The notes under the pieces were generated by a model, which was not told the DNA's origin, did not search any database, and worked only from the letters and a program-made list of their open reading frames with translations. From Watersipora subatra (Eukaryota; Bryozoa; Gymnolaemata; Cheilostomatida; Watersiporidae): a stretch of DNA of 64,000 bases. The translations under genes were made by a program, and so were the position numbers. How positions within the stretch are numbered: the stretch's first letter is position 1; each line of letters starts with the position of its first letter. The stretch is from NCBI RefSeq assembly GCF_963576615.1, contig NC_088716.1, positions 62,280,228 through 62,344,227 of the forward strand. The letters run 5' to 3'. Of the stretch, positions 22,077-34,800 are shown in pieces.

Positions 22077-23203
22077 ACAACTACTAGAGAGATATTGTTA
22101 GACTACATCCGATACAGGTTACTAGTTATTAGTTATATTAGCTGACTACTAGAGAGATATTGTTAGATTACATCTGATATACAAGTTACTAGTTATATTA
22201 GCTGACTACTAGAGAGATATTGTTAGACTACATCTGATACAAGTCACTAGTTATTAGTTATATTAGCTGACTACTAGAGAGATATTGTTAGACTACATCT
22301 AATACAAGTCACTAGTTATTAGTTATATTAGCTGACTACTAGAGAGATATTGTTAGACTACATCTGATACAGTTACTAGTTATTAGTTATATTAGCTGAC
22401 TACTAGGGAGATATTGTTAGACTACATCTGATACAGGTTACTAGTTATTAGTTATATTAGCTGACTACAAGGGAGATATTGTTGGACTACATCCGATACA
22501 AGTTACTAGTTATTAGTTATATTAGCTGACTACTAGAGAGATATTGTTAGACTACATCTGATACAAGTCACTAGTTATTAGTTATATTAGCTGACTACTA
22601 GGGAGATATTGTTAGACTACATCTGATACAAGTTACTAGTTATCAGTTATATTAGCTGACTACTAGAGAGATATTGTTAGACTACATCTGATACAGGTTA
22701 CTAGTTATTAGTTATATTAGCTGACTACAAGGGAGATATTGTTGGACTACGTCCGATACAAGTTACTAGTTATTAGTTATATTAGCTGACTACTAGAGAG
22801 ATATTGTTAGACTACATCTGATACAGTTACTAGTTATTAGTTATAATAGCTGACGACTAGAGAGATATTGTTGGACTACATCTGATACAGGTTACTAGTT
22901 ATTAGTTATATTAGCTGACTACTAGAGAGATATTGTCAGACTACATCTGATACAAGTTACTAGTTATTAGTTATATTAGCTGACTAGTAGAGAGATATTG
23001 TTGGATTACATCTGATACAAGTTACTAGTTATAATAGCTGACTACTAGAGAGATATTGTTGGACTACATCTGATACAAGTTACTAGTTATTAGTTATATT
23101 AGCTGACCACTAGGGAGATATTGTTAGACTACATCTGATACAAGTTACTAGTTATAATAGCTGACTACTAGAGAGATATTGTTGGACTACATCTGATACA
23201 GAA
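22077..23203. repeat. About 65-bp satellite, about 17 units
   Basis: The unit carries 'ctactagagagatattgtta', 'gactacatctgatacaagtt' and 'actagttattagttatatta'. Unit length varies (about 55-65) through loss or gain of 'ttagttatta'. It is the largest satellite in the window, upstream of BCL-2 gene 1. Confidence 0.92.
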
Positions 23204-23525
23204 TACTAATCATTAGTTAAAATTAGACAAAGCAAAACATTAGCACGAGTTCCGGAAGTCTACAGCAATGGGTGGTTTAGTATTTTCCAAGCTAATATTA
23301 TAATTTTTCAGGTTCAGGAACTCATTCAAAGTAAGTTCATTGCTATAGTGACAAAACCGTTCAGTCATACTTGCAATCGAAACCAGCTTGAAATTATTTA
23401 ATGCAATCTTGTTGAATATACTGATAACTCATCCTAGCTAGAATACTTATACATCATTGGTCAAACCGTATTACTATTGACACACTGACTGAATAATTAT
23501 ATATACATGTAGCTGAACACAAATA

Positions 23526-24848
23526 CCGTAAAACCTCTAACGGAATGCCACCTCCAATTGACCGCCAACCTGAGAGAAGCGTTGAAAAATAGAGCGCCAC
23601 TTTCTAATTGAATGGCACTTCCATTTGACTACCACTTTGGCATTCTTTGATTTTTACGAGCCCATAAAATGAATTGATCAGTTGAAAAGTGTCCACAAAA
23701 TCGTATTAATAATGAATTATTTACATCAATAACAATTAATTCTCTTCATGTCCAATTCTGAAGCTTCTCATTTTATTTTCGTTAAAACTTTGTAAGCAAC
23801 ATCATAGAAGTAATTAATAGCCGCCTCAGGCTAATAGTAGTTCCTTGTTTAACACAGTCCTGATAGTTTGAAGTACTTGTATATAAAAAACGGTTTACAT
23901 TTAAGATGGTGCGAAGGTTACGTTTAGCGAGCAAAACTTTTATGAGTTGCATTTGCGCTAAATGCAATGCGTAAAAGTTTTGCTCTGCCAAAAAAACTGT
24001 TTGAACGCTAATATCGACTAGTTCAGCAGTGCAAAAGTGTTGAGGTCAGAAGACATTGTGGAAGGTACAGAACAACTAGAAGATGTTTGTTCCATCGAAA
24101 GCAACAATCAGAACGCGGCTATCCGAACAAACGATGCAAATATTTTTGTTTTAATTCCATTAATTTTCGTTTCTGCATGTAATATAAGTAGGGTTCGTTT
24201 ATGTCACTTGTTCATGAATATATATCTACGGTATATATTTGTAGCATTTGATTGATTATCATTACATAACTTATAAATTTGCGGATTTATAGCATACTAT
24301 TTAATAGCATCCTGGTGGTTATCTTCACACGGCTTACAATGGATCGACGCTCATAACTCTTCTTCTATTGCACATAAAAAGCTAATTTTTGGCTACAAAC
24401 TGTAGCAAACATATCAATGAATGCAATGAGCTTTTATTCAACATTAATAAATATAGATATAAAATAAAAAATTGAAAGCTCTAACAAATAGCAAAGCAAG
24501 GCACAGGCGATATCATGGCAGACTAATTGCAAGCAATAGGTAGCAACTGGTAGATATCGCTCAGCTTCCCATGCAAACTTTATTTAGTGATCTTTGACAA
24601 GTTAGAGGTAAGCTAGAAGATTTATTGCATCTAACAGGTTTCACATCGCTCCACCGGAAAAAGAGGGCAAAATATAGGTGGCATTCGCATCGCCCAAAAA
24701 AGCGCTAAATTTATCTTCCCAAAATTCTGAGGAGCCATTGGAAAAATACAACGCCAGCCTCTATTTAAACGCCACCTCCAATTGTCAGCCACCAGAAAGG
24801 AGGGGTTGAAAAATAGAGCGCCATGACGTTCAATTAGAGGTTTTACGG
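23526..24848. mobile_element. Element B copy 1: TA-target DNA element with CCGTAAAACCTC ends
   Basis: The ends are 'ccgtaaaacctctaa' and 'ttagaggttttacgg' flanked by TA (23524-23525 and 24849-24850). Further in, tracts such as 'gttgaaaaatagagcgcc' and 'acgccacctccaattg' repeat near both ends. Copy 2 is at 32697-34106 in the opposite orientation. The open frame at 24037-24255 is shared with copy 2 and partly with element A (4866-4930), so it may be a fossil of transposase coding sequence. The right end lies about 225 bases before exon 2 of BCL-2 gene 1. Confidence 0.85.
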
Positions 24849-25074
24849 TACATTAATATACTGTAGTTGATCAAACACGCATGGTTTTAGATTTTTCAAG
24901 TCCATTCAATAGTAGAAGTCCAGACAACAAATTCTAAATAATCTTAAACACGAAATTAGAATATCTAACAACAGACTTTTATGCGAAAATGAAGGATAAG
25001 ATGTGAGAGGATAACTCCATGTTTCATTAGCTAATAAGTCACAAACAATTGATTAAAATGTGGTGTTCACACAG

Positions 25075-28000
25075 ACTCTATGAGCAAGGATTCTGTGGGA
25101 CTAAGATAAACAAGATAAGAGACTTGTTCGTTGGGTTGCCTCTCGGTGAATCACCAGGAATGGAAGAGCTACGCTGGGTTGGTGAGTATGTCCTGATACA
25201 ACTTGAGTACATGGTAGCACAATTACAAACTCCTAAATTACTGTTGGCAAGTTAAAATATGCATTTATCTTGGTACTAACCATTTCAAGGTGATGCCATT
25301 ACATAAAGCTATTGGGCTTCCATAAACAATTTTAGTTCTAGGCGATAGTAACGTGTACAATGAGGGACTTAATGCTCTAGTGGTAAAATGTGTAGAATAT
25401 GAAGTAGACAACATTGTATTGATTAACAAATGCAAACCTTTGCTACTGCCACCAAACATGTAAAATTTGTTTGCTGTTATGAATATTAACTTACATTAAA
25501 ATTACTTTATAAAATGGTCTACTATAGATATACTAGTTCCACTATGACTGCTACTGTTTGTATATTTGAAAGCATTACTTTTAATATACAAAACTTGAGT
25601 CGTATCCAATATATTTTGGATGCACAAATTCTATTCTTCTGTTCAAAAATATTTGTAACAGATCATTGTATGACATGTATGACAGTTGAACTGCTACCTA
25701 CATCTTGTCAACAAATTCGTATCGGTAAAAGACAATTAGACAAGCCATTGGTTTTAAAGCTCCAGAATGGTTTCATATAATTAACTAACAGCTCGCTTCC
25801 ACTGACTCATGGTGTCTGAAGCAGTGAGTGACCCTGGCTACTACCATAAATGTAGTCATTAATAGCATACAACTATCATTTGAAATTAAGGCTGTACCAT
25901 GTCTGAAGAACTGTTACAAATTGTGGACGCTATAAAAATAAGTAAGGAATTCTCTGACGGCCAAACAAAACTATGATAACGCTGCTTAAATAAGTCATTG
26001 CAAATATTTATTCAGCAGAATAATTTTACAGGGAAGCAAATGGAGTGCAACATCTATCATGCTGCCTTCCTAGACCTATCAGAGCAGCAGTTTGACGTGC
26101 TCGATGACTACGCCAAGTCCAACTACATTAATACTTTGAGCAAGATATTTGAGGACAAAATGATCAACTGGGGCCGCATAATATTGGTGAGCATGAGCAT
26201 GATTTGGCTAATGGTAATGATAAAATAGATTAACTCAACTCGCAATTTGCCATATCGCCCCTCTGTTAGTTCTTGAGCATCGTTAGAATGAAAACTGATA
26301 CAGTGGCTTGTACATTGAAGTTTAATTCATTTTTTATTTATTCTGGATGGGAATGCGTGACGAAAGACCAATAATAATCTATCAGCAAATGTTGTATGTG
26401 ATAAATGATAATCATTGATTAGTCATATGTGTATTCATAAACTTGCTTCATCTAATGCTTGGCGGGATATCGGAGTTATCTACGTATTGGAGTAATTTGG
26501 AGTTGTATTCTAAGTACCACTCTCAGTGATATGTGACTGACACTGCTATTACTACAACGATGACCTGCAAATAACTCAAAACATACATGTATTTAGAACA
26601 CGAAATGCGTTCATTATAGGACAACTGTTTGGTTATGATAGCCTCAAAACATCAGAATATTTATAAAGATCTTGCGGCATAACTGTTATTGATACATTTA
26701 TTGACCTGTGTGCGTGTATCCACTGGTAATGAACCTTAGCTGGCGCGGTTATCATACATTCTCATACACTACAATTACGGCAAAGCTCTCCTCAAATTGT
26801 GAGACAAACACAATTGGAATCTGAACACCTCTTGCATACGTAACCTAATTGTATACCAAATACCTCAAATGCGTAGAAAATACCAAAAGACACCCTTACA
26901 CACCTTTACTGTAAAACTTTAGCATGCCTGCTATTTTTGATGAACAACTAGCAAATCGTTTTCATTATTTCAATGGCAACAGTTAGAGAAAGTGCTAGAA
27001 TTCATGACTAGCACTTTTAATAGTTTTCTACAAATAAAACAATTTGGTCAAGCAAAGGAACACCCTTTTTCCATAATTTGTAATACAATCTACATGTCGA
27101 GTCAATTTTTTTCAGTTAAAAAAGTATTGCAGTTTTTAAGAAGACAAAGAAAAGTGTAAATTTTTATTTCTAATATGGCTAACATATCGAAAACATTCAT
27201 AAAAGGATAAGCAGGAAATCAACTAAAGCCGTCGTAAGTGGAAATGATAACCATTCATATCCAGTTTGACTCCCTAAATGCACAATAATATAATAATAAC
27301 AGTAATATAACTATAATTATAATATAACTGAAAACATTTTCTTTTGTAAAATTGGCTGTAGCACCATTGCCTTGACCGTTAAAAAATTTTTTTTTTTTTC
27401 AGATCTACAAAAATTATATAACAAACTTTCTGTACTTAATTGATAAAATTTAAATGAATATTATATGTACAAAATATTTACTTAGTTCCAAAATACAGTC
27501 AATTGTAACAATGCATCACATGCCTGCCGACTTCATCGGAGCTATCATACAACTCAGAATAGACTATAGCCTGCTTAGTAACAAACCATGTTCTCTCCAT
27601 AGGTAATGATATACACGGGAAGGTTAGCAGTGAGAGCGATGAGACTGAACTGTACGAAACAAGTAAGAAACCTTGTGGACTGGTGTGAGGTATACTTCAA
27701 GGAGAACTTCGTAGACCAGTGGATTGAGGCAAATGGAGGATGGGTAAGTTACGCAGTAGCATATACTTGGAAGCATATCTGGGCTGACAAGACAGTCCAT
27801 ACAAACCTGTCTCAGTGATATTTGTGATATCTGCATGTTTGCTGACATAGTTCTAGACCAAACATTACAATGATGTTGATCACATGAAAAAACTGCCATG
27901 AAAAAAACAAAAGAAATAATAAAGGTTATGTCCATTAATTATACTAATATTTTATGTAGGACAAAATAAAGAACCTCAAAGAAGGAGACTGCCAAAAACA

Positions 28001-28097
28001 GGAGTGGAAGAAGGAATTAGCAAGTCTGTCCATGGGGCTAATTCTTCTCTCAGGAGTGATAGTAACAGCCTACTACATACTCCGAGGCCCCAAATAA
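25075..28097 (+). CDS. BCL-2 family protein, gene 1 (N-terminal exon not found)
   Basis: Exons: 25075-25181, 26032-26186, 27603-27743, 27960-28097 (stop), with consistent phases 2/1/0/0. Exon 25075 ends with a BH3-like stretch MEELRWVG|GK, where the usual Gly-Asp is Gly-Gly. Exon 26032 (155 nt) carries BH1 (FEDKMINWGRIIL). Exon 27603 (141 nt) carries an amphipathic core helix and BH2 (DQWIEANGGW). The last exon gives a C-terminal anchor (ASLSMGLILLSGVIVTAYYI) and a short RGPK tail for mitochondrial or ER membranes. No BH4 exon was found upstream; a 19-base microexon candidate (acceptor tttttcag, donor GTAAGT) lies near 23310. Alternatively, translation could start at the ATG at 25058. Members control mitochondrial outer membrane permeability; whether this one promotes or blocks death cannot be read from sequence. 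AATAAA signals overlap and follow the stop. Confidence 0.85.
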
Positions 28098-28126
28098 ATG
28101 TGTTTATTCTGTTACTTGTCACTTGT

Positions 28127-28132
28127 AATAAA
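28127..28132 (+). terminator. Polyadenylation signal, BCL-2 gene 1
   Basis: AATAAA about 30 bases after the stop codon. A second AATAAA (28093-28098) overlaps the stop itself. Confidence 0.6.
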
Positions 28133-28249
28133 AATGATTCCGTGAAGCATTCTCATGTAAAAACCTACCTATGAATAGAATTGAATATTTGTGATACCCA
28201 ATAGACCAAAAGCACAAAAAAGGGCATATTTAAATGTAAATTATTGTGT

Positions 28250-28485
28250 CACAGCATCAACCGTCAACACTGAACTACCATAACTATTAAACAGAATCTT
28301 ATATAGCGGTCACTTTGATAATTGTCAAAAGTCGGCTGTGTCGGCCCTGACCACCAATTTTACAAACCTATGCTCACTTTGTGGCAATGGTTTGCACCTT
28401 TGAAATAAGACTACCCACGCCAAAGATATCTAAAAATCGTCCTTTGTCTAAAGAATATTTTGTGCTAGGTTTTCTCTATATAAAA
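28250..28485 (+). repeat. Dispersed repeat E, copy 1
   Basis: About 235 bases match 47655-47895 in the same orientation, for example 'ctcactttgtggcaatggtt' in both. No coding or terminal repeat features; it may be a fragment of a larger element. Confidence 0.75.
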
Positions 28486-28849
28486 TGTATTGTAAAAACC
28501 TATCAAACAACTTAGGATATTGTTTTACTAGAGAGCTGAGAAGACCTTAAATAATTTCCAGTTCCATGGCTCATAAAAAGAAGGCAACTCACACTGAAAT
28601 GAATAGCAACACAGAGCTCATAGGGGTGATTTATTCTACTATAGGAAAATCTCCCATATCTATCTAAGGGAAAGCAAAAACCTTTGCTTAAGTTAAATAC
28701 ACTCTTTCAAAAGTGGGTTAGGTTGGGCCTGAGTATAATAATCTTTGCCATGCTGCTGCCAGCAGGAGCTGTGACCAATCTACATGGAATGTAATGAATG
28801 TCTCGCAGCACATTATCCGAATTCACTAACATTTTGAGTTTAAAGAAAC

Positions 28850-31800
28850 ATGAGCGATTTAGAAACCTGTGGTGACGTCACAAACAGGACAGTCAACTTG
28901 GACTGTCCTCCAAAACCTCCTCCCGCGTGTCTGAAATTGAAGTCTCAAGGCAAAGAAGATGGTATATCCTGTAGGAAGCCACCGAGAGACGGGTGTGACC
29001 GAGTAGAAACTACTCCACTGAGCGCATTTTGTGAGAAAAGTGCTAAACTTCTGAAAAATGTCCAAGTGAACAAAGAGACGTGCAACGTGCTGGATGTATC
29101 CACCACAAGAGACATCCTTATACACTACATAGCCTATAGGTAGGTATAAGCATTTTACTATTCAGGCTCATACAAACTAAGATTATCATTGCAGAGTTAA
29201 AAACTTAGTCTAGTACCTCATCGAACATGGCCATGTCAGTCCATCTGTCTTATAAGCGAGTCATCAAACAAATATAAAAGGTATCATACAAAATATTCGA
29301 TACCTGCAATTACAGTAGATGCAAAACTACATGAAGTTGACATGAATACCAAACATATCATCTCTCCGGTATCAATTTAGGTATTCAATAGAATTAGAAT
29401 GTTACTTGGAGTTTTCTCGTAGAGCAACATCAGCCAACACTTAGGAGAGCAATGTCTAGTCATACATGCATGATAGAGCGAAGGGGCATACATCATACAT
29501 AAGAGTAGGCGTTGGCTTTTTCACATGAACTGCATGCATGTTGGAAAAAGTGCTCAAGCTCGCCAATCAATGAAATCAATAATATGTTAAGAACTCATGT
29601 TGTTTTATTACAGCTCCATGCACAAGAGATATCATTTAAGATCGCTGTGTGCAGACAGAAATCTTTCTGTCAAGCCTATTGATAGATTCTGTTGTGTTAC
29701 TAGTGTCAGAAAATCTTTCCTTTTATAAATTTTAAAAACTTGTTTACTACAATAAAGATACCTTCATACTAATAGGTCTAGAGTTTATAGTCTATTATCT
29801 ATAAGACACTGGTATCAGTTATACCTTAGCAAGTAGTACGTACGCATTAGTTATAGAAAGTGTATGAAGTGATATGCAATCCTATGATTAGGGAGAAAGT
29901 ACTTCCCGGATGTCAACTGTTGTATGATAAACAACATTACATAAAAAAGGTAGATGGTTTAGGTGCAAGTTGTTAGTATACAATGTTTGAATGTACCAGA
30001 GTCAAACAGAATGACAGTCATTTTCCCTACTCAATTGCATACGAATAACATGACTTTTTTAGTTGCCTTGAGCAAAATTGAAATGTTGCATTATTTGCAT
30101 GCGGCATTCATAATGTTGTATTTATCTGTAATGCCAGACAATTGGTGTTGAAGATAGGCAACTGTGTTGTTTTTAGTGTACTTACAACTTGTATAGTAAT
30201 ACCTTGAGCCCAAGCAATTCGCAGTATTGTATACCTTCTGTGGCTAGACAAGATGCCACATGCATGGGTATGATGAAATTGTAGATTAGAAAACAAGGGC
30301 TTCAACCTAAAAGACCATAAAGTCTATGCTATCAGACAGATGTTTAAATTTGTGGGAAAGTTAACCACATCTGCACCTGGGGAAATATTGGCCGATTTGG
30401 GTAAGCAAACTGATTAACTGTAAACTATTTTCAAATAAAAACGCGAAAGCTTGGAAAATAGAAAGGCAAATTTATGAGAAATCATTTTGTAATATGATTT
30501 CTAGTTCTACTTGATTTTTGTTTTCCTTGCAGGTAACCGGATAGACAGCGACCATGCTAACAGAATGTTTTTAGACAAACCCGTAGAATGCATAAATGTT
30601 GGTAGTGACAAAGCGCAGACCCGCTACAATGACTGGCTGAACGCACTGTTTGAAGACAAGCAAATCACATGGGGACGATTAGCATTGGTGGGTCATACAG
30701 CCTGCGACAGGCTTCTACATCTTTAGCATCTTATCAACTTTAGCAGAAAAACAATATTTTTACGCCTAGTAACTAAGCTAATTCACTACTCATCAGGGTC
30801 ATACCAAGGAATATGCCACAAAATCATGATGAAATTATAACTTCATAGCTGAGCATAGATTTTATTCCACCAAAAATGTGAAACACTCCGTTAAAATCAC
30901 GCTAAAAAGCAAAGTATTTGTAATCTATATTCCACTGAAACTGGTGTCCTACTAATCTATATTCACTAAAACTGGTGTCCTACTAATTTGATAAGATGTA
31001 CATGCACGTTCGCACTGGTTATTAAAGATATCTAGATGCTACAAGTAAGCCGTGATGTATGCCTATACTCAAGCATTAGTGACAGCTGAACGATGAAACC
31101 TCAGTATGCCAACTTCATGTATAAAATATCTAGATAAGACCGATAACTAAATTTCTGAGTTTATTGAGTAACGCTAAACAGAATGTAAAACAACGCTACT
31201 TGTAATGCTCACTGGTAATTTTAATAATACTTCTCTTTAAACGTGTTTTCAGACCTCCAATATGTAAGAGCGAGCTTGCAATGTATGAGTGGAGATTGTC
31301 GTGCAAAGTAAAATCTCTTGTTGTTGTTATGTATGAATTGTCGCTGCTTTATTAGAACAAGCAATAGCTACTCTGTAAATGTATTGAAATTAGTTGAAAC
31401 TTTTGAACTAGCATGTTGGAAGAAATTACATGCAAGAGCATTCTTATATAAACAGCAAGCGCTAGCGACACCACCGCAAAGCTATCAGCGGTGAAATGTG
31501 AACCTAAGCGCCGAGCACCGCCAGTAGTTGCCGGCGGTCAACGCAAAAGTTCAGCGCTGTTCAACGTTCGTGAAGAGCCGCAGGCAAAACCTTTCCGAAA
31601 TGCGCTGTACAGGTGAAGGTTAGCATTTTCGAAACGGCATGGCGAGCGAACATTTTTATGCGATTATTAGTGATGCAGCTTTATGTGAGCAGAAGCCGCC
31701 GACCCTAGTGCCGCGAGTGTATTGCTGGACAAGATTATCGCCGGGATCTCGCAGCCGATATGGGAACCAGGCTTAACATGTTGATGTTTTTAAGTTAGTA

Positions 31801-34800
31801 GTGAAACAGGAGTGTACATTTTATCAGGTTACACGAGGCAATGCAATGATTCTGATAGCCTGAATTTCAGCCTGAAATGAATAGCAGATTTTGCTGCATA
31901 ACATGGTTCCAACAAACGAATTCATATTACCATAGTCAATACATTCTTCAGCAAGTTTCATTTGTTCTGGCATGTAGTTTATAGTTTACAACTTAACATG
32001 CTGCTACGAGGCAGTGTATATCTATAGAGAGAAACGGGGCAAGTTGATTAAAAAATTATATTTTTTAATACTGCTTTTAGCTTTGGTTATAGTTAAGTAT
32101 GTCAAAATGGGTAGAAAATAATTTACTAAATGTTTTTTGTTAACCTTTCAATTTTTATTTAAAATTTTGCATCAATGTTTGTAACTGACCTCTACTCTGA
32201 CCTCTACTTGTCTCAACTTGCCCAAAGTTGAGGTAGGTTGATACAGGCACCCCAAGTTATGGTAAGTTGATACAGATTATGGGAGCAATGTTGGACAATG
32301 TTAACATGAGCAGAACAAACTGTCATAATTGTTTATTGAAAAATATCAAATTATAAAACTATAGTAAAGAATATTTGGAGTATTTATACTACTATTTACA
32401 GTGTCATAAAAAACTGGTGATTACACAGCGTCAGATAGAAACCTATAGAGCGAATAAGTAATTCTTGATAAGGCCATGTTAATTGACCATGTCTAAAACC
32501 ATATCAAACGCTACTACAAGATGTGCCTGGGCAAGGGTGGGGTGGGGGCAATACAAGTTGAACTGGGAACCCTAAAAATATATTGGTCTTCTTGTTCTGG
32601 CTATATAAAATCACAACCAACACATTTTATGAAAATGGCCTCTACCTCTTTCTCCTTAACAACAATAGCAGTGTTTTTATTCATTTTCTGGCATTACCTT
32701 TATTTAAACGCCATGGCGCCCCATTTTTCAACTTTTTTTCTAAAGGGGCGCTTTATTAAAGGCGACGCTCAAATAAAGGTTGGGGTTGTATTTTTCAAAC
32801 ACCTCATCAGAACTTTCAGAAAATAAATTTAACTCTTCCAGGGACAAAATGAATATCGCCTATATTTTTCACTCTCCTTCGGGCAAAGTGACATGAACCC
32901 TTTTGGATGCAAGTAATTTGCTGACTTACCTCCAATTTGCCATAGATCTTTAAATAAATGTGCAAGGGGAAGCTGATACATGTCTTTACTAGTTGATATC
33001 TATTACTTGCAATTAACCTACAGTACGATGATCTTATAGCCTGAATTGCAATTTGTTGGAGCTGCCAAATTTGTTAGTTCATTATAAATTTGAAGGCATA
33101 TTTTCATTTTATAACCATATTTAACAAGGTTACATAGATGCTCATTGAACTCATTCATATATTTGCTAGTTTACAGCCAGAACTAGATTTTTATGCGCAA
33201 TAAAAGGGGAGCCATGAGCTTCGATCCATTGTAAGCCGAGTTTATATAACCACAATGATGCTATCAAATAATATGCTATAAACCTGCAAGCTTCTAGTTA
33301 TGTAATAATAATTTATCAAATATTACAAATGTATATTCAAGAGACAAGCAAATCATATTTGTAATACATTCAGAACGAAAATTAGAATTTTAAAAACAAA
33401 AATATTACCATCGTTTGCTCGGCCAGTTGAGTTCTGATTGTTGCTTTTGTTTGAAACCATTTCATATTCTTCTGGCTGTTCAATACCTTCCACAGTGACC
33501 TCTGACCTCAACTCTCCTTCCCCACAGCTGAGCTAGTCAATACTAGCTTCCAAACAATTGTTTAGCAGAGCAAAACTTTAACGTATTAACTAGCTTTAAT
33601 TTACACTTTTCATGCAAATAAAGAGAAACCGCATGTAATCAAAACAGCCTCAAATTTTTAGCCTCAAAATATCTAGTTACACAGATTCCATCATAAATGC
33701 GCAAAACCTTTTTCACATACATCAAAGTTTCAAAACAGCGTTAAACCATGAACTACTGTTAGAACGATACAGTTACTAATTATTTTTGTGGTGTTGCATT
33801 CAATGTTTTAACGAAAAAGCCGTTAATACTTGGAGTTGGAAAACAGACTTCGATACAAACAGAAATAGTGAACAAATTAATTGTTATTGATGTAATCGAG
33901 TCATTATTAGTAGTTTTATGGACATTTTTCTACTGATCACTTGCTATTATGGGCTCGTAAAGATCAAGAATGTCAAATTGGGGCTGTCAAATAGAAGTGC
34001 CGTTCAATTAAAGGGTGAAGTTCTATGTTTCAACCCTTTTCCCATTGTGGCACTCAAATAGAGATGGTGTTCAAATAAAGGTGGCATTCAAATACAGGTT
34101 TTACGGTACTTTCTTTGCAGTGCTATAGCCTACAGACTTCCATTTCCTTAGCCTTGAAAGGCAAGATTTATCAAGATTTGCATTTTTGGTTATCTCCCTC
34201 AAACTGAATCCACCTTCATCCATCAGCTTGCAGGCTAACTCAAGCTTTTCCTTTGCATTTTTACTACTTTTGTTCATTTTTTGTTTGTTTTGCCTATCTT
34301 TAATATTATTTAATCTACAAAAATTAAAGACTTGGAAGCAGTGTATTCAAGCGATTAACTCTAGCGGGTTTGAAACAATGTCAAGATTCACCCCACTTGA
34401 ATTGTCTCAACTTGTACCGCCTGGTAGTATTTATCAAATTTGCCAGAAGCGTTAATAATTTTATATCTAAGCAATGTAGATATTTATTAAAGATCTAAAA
34501 ATTATGAGTGATTTTACATTCTGTATTTGAAACAGTGATGAAAAAAATGAGTTGAAATGCTGAAAAACCGGTAGTTGTTGCTTACCTTAGCACCAGCACT
34601 TGTTACCTCAATACGGCCAATAATCATGGCTGCTGGAGACAAAAGGTAACCTTAGTATGACAATGAAAAGTTGCAGTTACTAATCAGACGGTCGCAATTT
34701 GCTCCGGTGTCATTTTGCTCCTGCTGCTGTGTCATAATTAACCCTACATCTGCCTGCTACACAGGTATTAGTTCTGACAGCAAAACTGGCAGAAGACGCC

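Noticed and set aside
22077-23203. CRISPR array
   Set aside because: Units are contiguous and similar along their whole length, with no unique spacers, and the genome is animal.
29600-29700. BCL-2 gene 2 alternative exon after 'ttattacag'
   Set aside because: It can be read in phase, but the following peptide lacks BH motifs and has no good donor; the exon at 30336-30400 fits both phases and BH3.
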